Of a stretch of DNA of 64,000 bases, positions 8,205 through 17,072 are shown piece after piece. How positions within the stretch are numbered: position 1 is the first letter of the stretch; each line of letters begins with the position of its first letter. Made by a program: the position numbers and the translations under genes. The DNA lies in contig NZ_JSYZ01000025.1 of NCBI RefSeq assembly GCF_001293465.1, forward strand, positions 137,743 to 201,742. Direction: 5' to 3'. Under the pieces are notes generated by a model, which saw nothing but the letters and a program-made list of their open reading frames with translations, was not told the DNA's origin and did no database searches. The DNA comes from Pseudomonas asplenii (GTDB lineage: Bacteria > Pseudomonadota > Gammaproteobacteria > Pseudomonadales > Pseudomonadaceae).

Positions 8205-9032
8205 TTACTCGAAGTGCACCTGAGCCTGCTGGGCGAGACCGTCGACATTGCCGGCCCAGAGTTCGGCGACGCCAGGCTCGATGATCCGTCCGCCGACCTC
8301 GAAGGGCTGTGGCGCGATCAGCGGGCGCAGACCGCGATAGGAGAAGCGCCGCAACCGGGCCTCGGGGTGGGCGCGACAGAACGCGCGCAGGTTCAGGGTG
8401 GCGATCATCGGGCCATGCACCACCAGGCCGGAGTAGCCTTCGGTGCCGGTGACGTAGGGGTAGTCGTAATGGATGCGGTGGCCGTTGAAGGTCACGGCGC
8501 TGTAGCGGAACAGCAGGGTCGGCGTCGGCTCCACCGCCTCGTGCCACTGCCCCTGCGGCAGCGTCTCGCCACTGCCCTGCTTGGGCGGGGTCGGCTCGCG
8601 GTAAACGATGTCCTGTTCCTCGCGGATCGCCAGCCGGCCATCCTGGAAGTACTCATGGCACACGGTGACGAACAGCAGCGCACCGGTACGGCCCTGCTTT
8701 TCCTCGATATGGCGGATGGTGGAAACGCGGGTGGCATCGAAGCCGGCCTTGAGACTGTCGAAGAACTCCAGGCGGCCACCGGCCCACATGCGGTTGCGAT
8801 TGTCCGCCGGCGGCAGGAAACCACCCCGGGCCGGATGCCCGTCGCCGCCCAGCTGGCTTTCGGGCAGCGGGTCCTGGAAAAAGCACCACTGCCAGAGCGC
8901 TGGCAACGCCTCGCCATGGGCCGGCGCATTTTCGCCAAAGGTCGCGGCGATACGCTTGAGCAGGTTGCGGCTCAGTTGATCGTGAGCCTCTTCGCTACGG
9001 CCCAGCCAGGCTCTCGGATCCGTCACACTCAT
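8205..9032 (-). CDS. ich: Itaconyl-CoA / mesaconyl-C4-CoA hydratase (MaoC-like)
   Basis: 275-residue hot-dog-fold hydratase of the MaoC-like/FAS1-dehydratase type, proposed to hydrate itaconyl-CoA to (S)-citramalyl-CoA. The C-terminal half carries the hydratase signature FNGHRIHYDYPYVTGTEGYS followed by GLVVHGPM, with the catalytic Asp-His pair; the N-terminal half is a second, degenerate hot dog, as usual for this family. The start MSVTDPRAW was chosen over upstream in-frame sequence, which lies in the regulatory region. It is the first gene of the leftward operon, 158 nt from the divergent LysR gene, with the operator dyad 84 nt upstream. Confidence 0.9.
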   Translation of the reverse strand: MSVTDPRAWLGRSEEAHDQLSRNLLKRIAATFGENAPAHGEALPALWQWCFFQDPLPESQLGGDGHPARGGFLPPADNRNRMWAGGRLEFFDSLKAGFDATRVSTIRHIEEKQGRTGALLFVTVCHEYFQDGRLAIREEQDIVYREPTPPKQGSGETLPQGQWHEAVEPTPTLLFRYSAVTFNGHRIHYDYPYVTGTEGYSGLVVHGPMIATLNLRAFCRAHPEARLRRFSYRGLRPLIAPQPFEVGGRIIEPGVAELWAGNVDGLAQQAQVHFE

Positions 9033-9116
9033 GGAAGGTTTCCCCTTGCCGTTTATCGTTGTGCGCCGATGATGCAAGCTGATCGACGTTCCGAGAATTT
9101 GCATTTCGATAAACCG

Positions 9117-9137
9117 GCGTTCGGGTATGCTGAACGC
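9117..9137. promoter_or_regulatory. LysR-type operator dyad in the ich/lysR intergenic region
   Basis: Arms GCGTTCGGG and GCTGAACGC around TAT, an imperfect dyad that matches the perfect copy at 3368-3388 in 18 of 21 positions. It lies 84 nt upstream of ich and 53 nt upstream of lysR. The shared flank (GAATTT-N2-A..., ACC just before the dyad, here from about 9095) is consistent with the paired recognition and activation sites of LysR-type regulators. Confidence 0.75.
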
Positions 9138-9190
9138 CCAGCGGTCTGTCCGCTTGCCACACGGGCCACGCCCCCTGACTGGAGTCATCC

Positions 9191-10084
9191 ATGCATTTCG
9201 ACCTGGCGGACCTGCGTCTCTTCATCCATATCGCCGAATCGCCGAGCCTGACCCAGGGCGCCAGGCGCGCCTTCCTCTCGCCAGCTGCCGCCAGCGCGCG
9301 GATCAAGGCCCTGGAGGCGCAGCTCGACACCCGCCTGCTGTACCGCGACAGCCGTGGCGTGGAGGTGACCCCCGCCGGCCAGCGGCTGCTGCAGCACGCG
9401 CGGCTGATCATGCGTCAGGTCGACTACCTGAAAAGCGAATTCACCCACTACGGCAGCGATTCAGCCGGGCATATCCGCATCTTCGCCAACACCACGGCGG
9501 TCACCGAGTTCCTGCCGGAGGTGCTGGCCGGGTTTCTCTCGGAACGCCCGGGGGTGACGGTGGACCTGCAGGAGCGGCTGTCGCGGGACATCGTTCGCGG
9601 CGTGCTCGACGGCACCAGCGACATGGGCATCATCGCCGGCCCCGTCGAAGCCAGCGGCCTGCAGGTGCTGCACTTCAGCACCGACCGGCTGGTGCTGATC
9701 GTTCCGGCCGACCACCCGCTGGCGGGCCAGCCAGCGGTCAGCCTGGGCCAGACCCTGGCCTACCAGCATATCGGCCTGCACGAGGGCAGCACCCTGCTGA
9801 GTTTCCTGCGCGAACACGTCGAACGGATCGGCAAGACCCTGTCGCTGCGTATCCAGGTTTCCAGCTTCGAGGCGATCTGCCGGATGGTCGAGGCCGGTGT
9901 CGGTATCGGCATCATTCCCGAATCGGCGGCCGTTCGGCACAGCCGAACGATGCAACTGGTGAGCGTGGCGCTGGACGAGCCGTGGGCGATTCGCGAACGC
10001 AGCATTCTGGTGCGCGAGCTGGAGGCCCTGCCCGGCACCGTCCGCGCCCTGATCGCAACGCTGATGCCGCCGCCCGCGACATGA
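9191..10084 (+). CDS. LysR-family regulator of the itaconate cluster
   Basis: 297-residue LysR-type transcription factor: N-terminal winged helix-turn-helix (about 3-62, FLSPAAASARIKALEAQL as recognition region) and periplasmic-binding-like effector domain (about 90-290). It is transcribed away from ich, the standard arrangement for a regulator of the neighbouring operon, and occupies the place of the P. aeruginosa PA0877 / ItcR-RipR type regulators, which respond to itaconate. A further dyad resembling its operators (arms CGTTCGGC and GCCGAACG, 9931-9949) is inside its own coding region. Confidence 0.9.
   Translation: MHFDLADLRLFIHIAESPSLTQGARRAFLSPAAASARIKALEAQLDTRLLYRDSRGVEVTPAGQRLLQHARLIMRQVDYLKSEFTHYGSDSAGHIRIFANTTAVTEFLPEVLAGFLSERPGVTVDLQERLSRDIVRGVLDGTSDMGIIAGPVEASGLQVLHFSTDRLVLIVPADHPLAGQPAVSLGQTLAYQHIGLHEGSTLLSFLREHVERIGKTLSLRIQVSSFEAICRMVEAGVGIGIIPESAAVRHSRTMQLVSVALDEPWAIRERSILVRELEALPGTVRALIATLMPPPAT
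9931..9949. promoter_or_regulatory. Operator-like palindrome inside the LysR coding region
   Basis: Perfect 8-bp dyad CGTTCGGC / GCCGAACG separated by ACA, the same core and 3-nt spacing as the operators at 3368 and 9117. It lies about 740 nt into the gene. It could be an auxiliary binding site or a chance match within GC-rich coding sequence; it lacks the GAATTT flank of the other two. Confidence 0.35.
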
Positions 10085-10214
10085 ACCGGCCCGTGTTGCG
10101 GGTTGCACAACACCGGCTTGCGCGGCATGCTTGAGCCATTCCTGCGACAGAACTTTTTACGCCCCAGGCACTCAATCAGTGCATTGATCCATGCCCTTCC
10201 CGATAGAGACGCTC

Positions 10215-11135
10215 ATGACTTCGAAGCTGGAACAACTCAAGCAGTTCACCACCGTGGTCGCGGACACCGGCGACCTCGACGCGATCACCCGCCTCAAGCC
10301 GGTCGACGCTACCACCAACCCGTCGCTGCTACTCAAGGCCGCCGCCCTGCCGGGCTATGCCGAGCTGCTCCAGAACGCCGTGGCCCAGGCCAAGGGCGAT
10401 GTCGGCCTGGCCTGCGACCACTTCGCGGTCGCGGTGGGCGCCGGCATTCTCAAGGCGATTCCCGGGCGCATTTCCACCGAGGTCGATGCACGCCTGTCGT
10501 TCGACGAAGCCGCGCTGCTGGCCAAGGCCAACCAGTTGATCGAGCTGTACGACAAGGCCGGCGTCGGTCGTGACCGCGTGCTGATCAAGCTGGCGTCCAC
10601 CTGGGAAGGCATCCGCGCCGCCGAGAAGCTGGAGAAAGCCGGTATCCAGACCAACCTGACCCTGCTGTTCTCCTTCGCCCAGGCCGTGGCCTGCGCCGAT
10701 GCCGGGGTGTTCCTGATCTCGCCGTTCGTGGGCCGTATCTACGACTGGTACAAGAAGTCCACCGGCAACGAATACACCGGCGCCGACGATCCGGGCGTGC
10801 AGTCGGTGACCCGCATCTACAACTACTACAAGTCCAATGACTACAAGACCGTAGTCATGGGCGCCAGCTTCCGCAATCTCAACCAGATCGAACACCTGGC
10901 CGGCTGCGACCGCCTGACCATCAGCCCCGACCTGCTGGAGAAACTCTCCCAGGACCAGGGCAACCTGGTACGCAAGCTGACCCCGGGCACCACCGGTGAA
11001 GCCCGTCAGAACCTGAACGAGGCGCAGTTCCGCTGGGCCTCCAACGAGGACGCGATGGCGACCGAGAAGCTGGCCGAAGGGATCCGCCAGTTCGCTCGCG
11101 ACCAGGAGAAGCTGGAAGCCTTGCTGACCCGGTAA
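10215..11135 (+). CDS. tal: Transaldolase
   Basis: 306-residue transaldolase of the TalA/TalB type, the non-oxidative pentose phosphate enzyme that moves a dihydroxyacetone unit from sedoheptulose-7-phosphate to glyceraldehyde-3-phosphate. Motifs: VDATTNPSLLLKAA near the N-terminus, the Schiff-base lysine in RVLIKLASTWEG (K125), and QTNLTLLFSFAQA followed by ISPFVGRIYDWYKK. The start MTSKLEQLKQF is preferred to an in-frame ATG eight codons earlier because all close relatives begin there and GAGA precedes it. It is monocistronic, followed by a REPIN. Confidence 0.97.
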   Translation: MTSKLEQLKQFTTVVADTGDLDAITRLKPVDATTNPSLLLKAAALPGYAELLQNAVAQAKGDVGLACDHFAVAVGAGILKAIPGRISTEVDARLSFDEAALLAKANQLIELYDKAGVGRDRVLIKLASTWEGIRAAEKLEKAGIQTNLTLLFSFAQAVACADAGVFLISPFVGRIYDWYKKSTGNEYTGADDPGVQSVTRIYNYYKSNDYKTVVMGASFRNLNQIEHLAGCDRLTISPDLLEKLSQDQGNLVRKLTPGTTGEARQNLNEAQFRWASNEDAMATEKLAEGIRQFARDQEKLEALLTR

Positions 11136-11141
11136 GACTTC

Positions 11142-11242
11142 GGGGCCATTCGCGGGCAAGCCCGGCTCCTGCAGATCCATGGCGGACACGAAATTGCGAA
11201 CGCCGTAATCCTGCAGGAGCCGGGCTTGCCCGCGAAAGGGCC
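11142..11242. repeat. REPIN (inverted REP pair) downstream of tal
   Basis: A perfect 24-bp inverted repeat, arms 11151-11174 and 11211-11234 (core GGCAAGCCCGGCTCCTGCAG and its complement), separated by 36 nt. This is a typical pseudomonad REP doublet and can fold into a long hairpin that ends the tal transcript. The same family recurs at 21543-21641 and, degenerate, at 45293-45368. Confidence 0.92.
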
Positions 11243-11434
11243 AACGAGCCCCGCAACAATCCCGTGACACCGCTATCGCCAGCGCGCCGACTCCCACGGT
11301 TTCCTGCGTAGACCCTTCAGTTCCAAGCGCACGTCCCCCGGCAACACCTCTTCACAATCCACCGACAATTTCACCATTGAGCCCGTCATGAACCGATGCC
11401 TAAACTCTCGCGCCTGCCTATAAGAGAGACCATC

Positions 11435-12886
11435 ATGACCGTGCCTGATACCTCCTCCAATCCCCGACAGCGCTGGCTGGCCCTGGTAGTACTGTGCCTC
11501 GGGGTGCTGATGATCGTGCTCGACACCACCATCGTCAACGTCGCCCTGCCATCGATCAAGACCGACCTGCAGTTCAGCGAAACCGCCCTGGCCTGGGTGG
11601 TGAACGCCTACATGCTGACCTTCGGCGGCTTCCTGCTGCTCGGTGGTCGCCTGGGCGACCTGTACGGGCATCGCCGCCTGTTCCTGCTCGGCATCGCCTT
11701 CTTCACCCTGGCCTCGCTGGCCTGCGGCATCGCCCAGACCCAGCCCCTGCTGATCTGGGCCCGGGCCTTCCAGGGCCTGGCTGCCGCCGTGGTCACCGCC
11801 GTGGCGCTGTCGCTGATCATGGACCTGTTCAGCGAGCCGGCCGAACGCGCCAAGGCCATGGGCGTCTACGGCTTCGTCTGCGCCGGTGGCGGCAGCCTCG
11901 GGGCCCTGCTCGGCGGGGTGCTGACCAGCACCCTGAGCTGGCACTGGATCTTCCTGGTCAACCTGCCGATCGGCCTGGCGGTGATCGTGCTGTCGCTGCG
12001 CCTGCTGTCCAGGTCTCTCAACCAGCATCCCGAGCGCAGCCTGGATGTGCTCGGCGCCCTGACGGTGACCGCCTCGCTGATGCTGGCGGTGTACGCCATC
12101 GTCAATGGCAACGAGATGGGCTGGGGCTCGCCACGCACCCTCGGGCAACTGGCGCTGGCCATCGGCCTGCTGGCGGTGTTCCTGCTGGTCGAGACCCGGG
12201 TGAAGGTTGCGCTGATGCCGCTGCGCCTGTTCCGCCTGCGCAACCTGGCGGTGGCGAATGTCGTCGGGGTACTGTGGGCCGCGGCGATGTTCGCCTGGTT
12301 CTTTCTCTCGGCACTGTACATGCAACTGGTGCTGGGCTACACGCCGCTGGAAGTCGGGCTGGCGTTCCTGCCGGCGAACCTGATCATGGCGGTGTTCTCC
12401 CTGGGAATCTCGGCCCGGCTGGTGATGCGCTTCGGCATCCGCGGGCCGCTTGCCGCCGGGCTGGGCCTGGCGACGCTCGGCCTGCTGCTGTTCGCCCAGG
12501 CACCGGTGGATGGCAACTTCGTCCACGATATCCTGCCGGGTATGGTGCTGCTGGGGCTGGGTGCCGGGATCGCCTTCAACCCGCTGCTGCTGGCGGCGAT
12601 GAACGATGTCGCGCCGTCCGAATCGGGGCTGGCCTCGGGCATGGTCAATACCGCGTTCATGATGGGTGGGGCACTCGGGCTGGCAGCCCTGGCGAGCCTG
12701 GCGGCGGCGCGCACGCAACTGCACCTGGGCGCCGGGGTGGCGGAGCTGGTGGCGCTCAATGACGGCTACCAGGCGGCGTTTCTGGCCGGGGCGATGTTTT
12801 CCGCGCTGGGTGCCGGAATGGCCGCGACCTTGATGCGGACCCGGACCGGCAGCAACGTCGGCGGCGAAACTCCACTGGCAGTGTAG
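11435..12886 (+). CDS. MFS exporter, DHA2 (EmrB/QacA-like, 14 helices)
   Basis: 483-residue major facilitator of the drug:H+ antiporter-2 family. Diagnostic motifs: LDTTIVNVALPSI in helix 1 (family motif D1), GGRLGDLYGHRRLFLLG between helices 2 and 3 (motif A), and GGGSLGALLGGVLT in helix 5 (antiporter motif C). The start MTVPDTSSN is preferred, as a GAGAG precedes it and an earlier in-frame ATG adds an unlikely leader. No adaptor protein or outer membrane factor accompanies it, so it probably exports directly to the periplasm. Substrate unknown. Confidence 0.9.
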   Translation: MTVPDTSSNPRQRWLALVVLCLGVLMIVLDTTIVNVALPSIKTDLQFSETALAWVVNAYMLTFGGFLLLGGRLGDLYGHRRLFLLGIAFFTLASLACGIAQTQPLLIWARAFQGLAAAVVTAVALSLIMDLFSEPAERAKAMGVYGFVCAGGGSLGALLGGVLTSTLSWHWIFLVNLPIGLAVIVLSLRLLSRSLNQHPERSLDVLGALTVTASLMLAVYAIVNGNEMGWGSPRTLGQLALAIGLLAVFLLVETRVKVALMPLRLFRLRNLAVANVVGVLWAAAMFAWFFLSALYMQLVLGYTPLEVGLAFLPANLIMAVFSLGISARLVMRFGIRGPLAAGLGLATLGLLLFAQAPVDGNFVHDILPGMVLLGLGAGIAFNPLLLAAMNDVAPSESGLASGMVNTAFMMGGALGLAALASLAAARTQLHLGAGVAELVALNDGYQAAFLAGAMFSALGAGMAATLMRTRTGSNVGGETPLAV

Positions 12887-13001
12887 GGACACCTGTTTGC
12901 AGCTTGCAGAGGCAGTTTGGGAGGAGGATTGGTGGAAGCGGCCAAGCCCGTTCCCACAATAACAGGGGGTCAGCAAGCTGGAGGTACCCGGCGTACCCAC
13001 C

Positions 13002-15110
13002 TCACCCCGTAGCCTGCTGCTCCTGCGCCTGGCGGATACTGGCCATGAACAGATCGGCCGGCATCGGCCGCCCCAGCAGGTAGCCTTGCAGTGAATTGCA
13101 ACCCAGGCGGGTGAGGAAGTCGCGCTGCTTGTCGGTCTCGACGCCCTCGGCAACGATCCGCAACCCCAATGCCTGCCCCAGCGCCACAATCGCCGAAACG
13201 ATCGCGGCATCATCGGAGTCGTGCTCCAGGTCGCGGACAAAGCCCCGGTCGATCTTCAATTCCGTGGCCGGCAGCCGCTTGAGGTACATCAGGCTGGAGT
13301 AGCCGGTACCGAAGTCATCGATGGACAGATCCACGCCCATTTCCGAGAGCTGGCGCAGTACCGTCATGCTCGCGTCGGCATCGCTCATGGTGGTGGTTTC
13401 GGTGATTTCCAGGGTCAGGCTGTTGGCCGGCAGATGGTGCCGGGCCAGGGCACTGGCGACACTGGCCACCAGCCCGGAGTGGCAGAACTGCTGGGCCGAC
13501 AGGTTCACGGCGATACGCCAGTCCCGGTAGCCCTGTTCGTACCACTGGCGCATCTGTCGACAGGCTTCGTTCAACACCCATTCACCGATCGGGATGATCA
13601 GCCCGCTCTTCTCCGCCAGGGTGATGAAGGCGTCCGGCATCATCAGCCCCTGCTCGGGGTGCTGCCAGCGCACCAGCGCCTCGGCACCGATCGGCAAGCC
13701 GCTCACGGCGTCGAACTTGGGCTGGTAGTGCAGGCGGAACTGCTCGCCCGTCTCCAGCGCCTGGCGCAGGTCCTGCTGCAGCTTGAGCTTCTTGCGGGCA
13801 TTGCCGTTCATCGAGGCGTCGAAGAAGCAGTAGCCATTCTTGCCCGCACCCTTGGCGTGGTACATCGCCGCGTCGGCGTTCATCAGCAGCTCTTCGGCGG
13901 TGCGGCCACTGCCGGGATACAGCACGATCCCAATGCTCGCGGAGATCTGCAGATCCTGTTCGGCCACCTGGAACACCTGGGAAATCAGGCTGACCTGACG
14001 CGTGGCCACCTGCAGCGCGTCATCCTGCTCGGACAATTGCGCCAGCAGGACGAACTCGTCGCCCCCGATCCGGGCCAGGGTATCCTGGGAGTGCAAGTCG
14101 TCACGCAGGCGATGGGCGACGACACGCAGCAACTGGTCGCCCACATGATGGCCGAAGGCATCGTTGACCGGCTTGAAACCGTCCAGATCGATGAACATCA
14201 GCGCGAAACACCCCCCTTCGGCACTCGCCTTGTGCATCGCCTGGTCGATGCGGTCGGCCAGCAGTATCCGGTTCGGCAGGCCGGTGAGGTTGTCGTGCAG
14301 GGCCAGTTGGGTCAGTTCCTGGTTGGCCAGGGTCAGGGAATCGGCCAGGTCGGCGGTGCGCTCCTCCAGCCGGGCATCGAGCACCGAAGTCAGCAAGGCG
14401 ATCGACAGCACCGCCAGGCTGGTCACCAGCACCAGGTTGTCCAGGCCCTTGACCGCCAGGCCACTGGCTGCCGCGCCGCAGAAACTGCCTTCGGGGAAGT
14501 TCGCCGCGGCCATGCCGGTGTAGTGCATGCCGACGATGGCCACGCCCATGATCACCGCGGCACCGCTGCGGGCCAGGCGGATATAGGGCGTGTTGCGGCG
14601 CAGGTGGAAGGCGATCCACAGCGCCGCCGCCGAAGCGCTGACGGCGATCAGCAGAGAAGCACCGAACAGGGTCGGGTCGTAGTCGATGCCGGGCTGCATC
14701 CGCATGGCCGCCATGCCGGTGTAGTGCATGGCGCTGATGCCGGCGCCCATGATCAGCGAGCCGAACGCCAGTTGCATCAGCGGCAGGCGCGGCTGGCTGA
14801 CCAGCCACAGGGCAAAACCGCTGGACAGAATGGCGATCAGCAGTGACAAGGCGGTGATCGGCCCGTCGTAGCCCAGCTCGATCGGCAGGCGGAACGCGAG
14901 CATGCCGACGAAGTGCATCGACCAGATCCCCACGCCCATGGCCAGGGCGCCCCCGGCCATCCACAGGTAGACCGCCCGTCCGCTGGCGGTGGCAATCCGC
15001 CCGGCCAGATCCAGGGCGGTATAGGAAGCCAGGATCGCCACGCAGAGCGACATGAGGACCAGCGACGATGAATAACTGCCAATGAGCATCGAAATACCCT
15101 GAAACCTCAT
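13002..15110 (-). CDS. MHYT-GGDEF-EAL cyclic-di-GMP signalling protein
   Basis: 702-residue inner-membrane protein. Residues 1-245 form a seven-helix MHYT sensor with three copies of the motif (MHFV at 65, MHYT at 128 and 195), thought to bind copper and a diatomic gas. A GGDEF domain follows (about 262-430, intact GGDEF at 349-353) and then an EAL domain (about 440-695, EAL at 477-479 with downstream DDFGTGYSS). Both catalytic motifs are intact, so it may make and degrade c-di-GMP. The architecture is that of P. aeruginosa MucR and NbdA and of B. subtilis YkoW; which of these it matches best needs alignment. A GGAGGT nine bases before the first ATG supports this start. Confidence 0.93.
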   Translation of the reverse strand: MRFQGISMLIGSYSSSLVLMSLCVAILASYTALDLAGRIATASGRAVYLWMAGGALAMGVGIWSMHFVGMLAFRLPIELGYDGPITALSLLIAILSSGFALWLVSQPRLPLMQLAFGSLIMGAGISAMHYTGMAAMRMQPGIDYDPTLFGASLLIAVSASAAALWIAFHLRRNTPYIRLARSGAAVIMGVAIVGMHYTGMAAANFPEGSFCGAAASGLAVKGLDNLVLVTSLAVLSIALLTSVLDARLEERTADLADSLTLANQELTQLALHDNLTGLPNRILLADRIDQAMHKASAEGGCFALMFIDLDGFKPVNDAFGHHVGDQLLRVVAHRLRDDLHSQDTLARIGGDEFVLLAQLSEQDDALQVATRQVSLISQVFQVAEQDLQISASIGIVLYPGSGRTAEELLMNADAAMYHAKGAGKNGYCFFDASMNGNARKKLKLQQDLRQALETGEQFRLHYQPKFDAVSGLPIGAEALVRWQHPEQGLMMPDAFITLAEKSGLIIPIGEWVLNEACRQMRQWYEQGYRDWRIAVNLSAQQFCHSGLVASVASALARHHLPANSLTLEITETTTMSDADASMTVLRQLSEMGVDLSIDDFGTGYSSLMYLKRLPATELKIDRGFVRDLEHDSDDAAIVSAIVALGQALGLRIVAEGVETDKQRDFLTRLGCNSLQGYLLGRPMPADLFMASIRQAQEQQATG

Positions 15111-15189
15111 GCCGGAGCCACCTCCGGACTACCAAAAAGGCGCCGATTCTACCCGCTTCGCCGCCAGGCGCACGGGAAAGATCGACTCA

Positions 15190-16779
15190 TCAGCAAGCCC
15201 CCTGTGTCCTCTCCATGACACCCTCCTGCAAACGCACCAGAAACAGCCGGGTCACCCGCCGCTCTCGTACCGCGACCACGGTCATCCGCCACCCCGCCCA
15301 CTGCACCTGATCGCCGACCATCGGCAGTCGATCCAGCAGGCTCATCACCAGCCCGGCCAGCGTCTGGTAATCCTCGGTGGCCCGGGCCTCGATCCCGAGG
15401 CGCTGCCGCGCGCGGCTCAGGGTCATGGCCCCGCTGACCTGGAAACCCTGCGCTTCCTCAACCACCTCGGGACCCTCCACCTCACTGGCATCGGGCAACT
15501 CGCCAGCGATCGACTCAAGGATGTCGGTCATGGTCAGCAGACCGACGAAATCACCGAACTCGTTGACCACGAACGCGATATGGGTCGAGGCTTGGCGCAT
15601 CTGCTCCAGGGCGTTGAGCACAGAGTAGCTGTCTAACAGGTTTATCGCCCGGCGAGCCAAAAACTCCAGTCCCGGTTCAGTCCCATCCAGGTAGGCCTTG
15701 AGCAGTTCCTTCTTGTGCACGAAGCCCAGCGGCTCGTCGACCGCCCCCTGGCGGATGAGCGGCAGGCGAGAGTACGACGAACGGATCAATTTCTCCCGAA
15801 CGAGCGCCGGGCTGTCGGCGACGTCCAGGGTGTCGACCTGCGCCCGCACCGTCATCAGCGTGCGGATAGGCCGCTCGGCCAGTTGCAGCACGCCGCTGAT
15901 CATCACCCGCTCACTGCGCTCGAACGGCACCTGGGCCTCGTCCGCCGAAGGCTCAAGCAGGTCGGCGATCTCCTCGCCCACTTCCTCGCTGGACAACCGT
16001 CGTCCACCGAGCATGCGCAGCACCGCATGGGCGGTACGCTCACGCAGCGGCCGCTGGCCGTGGGCAGAGCGCTTGCGCCGGGCGCGGGCCACCTGGTTGA
16101 ACAGCTCGATCAGCACCGAGAAGCCAATGGCCGCGTACAGGTAGCCCTTGGGAATGTGCAAGCCCAGGCCCTCGGCGGTGAGGCTGAAACCGATCATCAT
16201 CAGAAAACCCAGGCACAGCATGATCACCGTCGGCCGCTCGTTGACGAAACGGGTCAACGGCTTGCTGGCGACGATCATCAGGCCGATGGAGACGATCACC
16301 GCGATCATCATCACCGACAGTTCCTCGACCATGCCGACGGCGGTGATCACCGCATCCAGGGAGAACACCGCATCGAGCACCACAATCTGCGCGACGATCG
16401 GCCAGAACAGCGCGTAGCCGCCATTCGCCGAGCGCTGGCTGACGTGCCCTTCCAGCCGCTCATGCAACTCCATGGTGGCCTTGAACAGCAGGAACACGCC
16501 GCCGAACAGCATGATCAGGTCGCGGCCGGAAAAACTCTTGCCCAGCACCTCGAACAGCGGCTGGGTCAGGGTCACCATCCAGGCGATGCTGGCCAGCAGG
16601 CCCAGACGCATCAGCAACGCCAGGGACAGACCGATGACACGGGCGCGGTCGCGCTGGTGCGGCGGCAACTTGTCCGCCAGGATCGCGATGAACACCAGGT
16701 TATCGATACCCAGCACCAGTTCGAGGAAAATCAGGGTCAACAGGCCAAGCCAGGCCGTGGGGTCAGCCAACCACTCCAT
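15190..16779 (-). CDS. TerC-family membrane protein with CBS and CorC_HlyC domains
   Basis: 529 residues. The N-terminal about 240 form a TerC-type integral membrane domain with acidic intramembrane motifs (LELVLGIDNLVFIAI near 19-33; VLDAVFSLDAVITAVG near 134-150), implicated in metal-ion (often Mn2+) handling. Residues about 300-425 hold a CBS-domain pair, and the C-terminal about 90 form a CorC_HlyC transporter-associated domain. The layout matches E. coli YegH/YoaE. Transcribed leftward and monocistronic; the 290 nt upstream contain no recognised riboswitch. Function beyond the family is not known. Confidence 0.9.
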   Translation of the reverse strand: MEWLADPTAWLGLLTLIFLELVLGIDNLVFIAILADKLPPHQRDRARVIGLSLALLMRLGLLASIAWMVTLTQPLFEVLGKSFSGRDLIMLFGGVFLLFKATMELHERLEGHVSQRSANGGYALFWPIVAQIVVLDAVFSLDAVITAVGMVEELSVMMIAVIVSIGLMIVASKPLTRFVNERPTVIMLCLGFLMMIGFSLTAEGLGLHIPKGYLYAAIGFSVLIELFNQVARARRKRSAHGQRPLRERTAHAVLRMLGGRRLSSEEVGEEIADLLEPSADEAQVPFERSERVMISGVLQLAERPIRTLMTVRAQVDTLDVADSPALVREKLIRSSYSRLPLIRQGAVDEPLGFVHKKELLKAYLDGTEPGLEFLARRAINLLDSYSVLNALEQMRQASTHIAFVVNEFGDFVGLLTMTDILESIAGELPDASEVEGPEVVEEAQGFQVSGAMTLSRARQRLGIEARATEDYQTLAGLVMSLLDRLPMVGDQVQWAGWRMTVVAVRERRVTRLFLVRLQEGVMERTQGAC

Positions 16780-17072
16780 GAAAAATGCGCTCCCTTAGTG
16801 GATTCGAACAGACGCGTACGACGGTACCGAGCCCGGGGACGGCCAGGAGACGACGCGGCAACAGAGGAAAAGACGCTCGACAGGGGGATTGCCGGGCCTG
16901 GCGCACGACCGGGGCGCGTGCATGAAGGAAAGCGTGAGGGGACGACCGGGAGGTTCCGCGAGGGTGTTCATGTCCAACCTGAATGACCAATAGGGAGATA
17001 AATCCTACATGACCCCGAAGAACCGCCTGACAGGCAAACTATTTCAAATCATGAAAGCGCAGCGCGCGACGG

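Noticed and set aside
16780..17072. A possible manganese (yybP-ykoY) riboswitch upstream of the TerC-family gene
   Set aside because: The conserved core elements of that class were not found on the minus strand; the stretch is only pyrimidine-rich. Nothing else recognisable was seen there.
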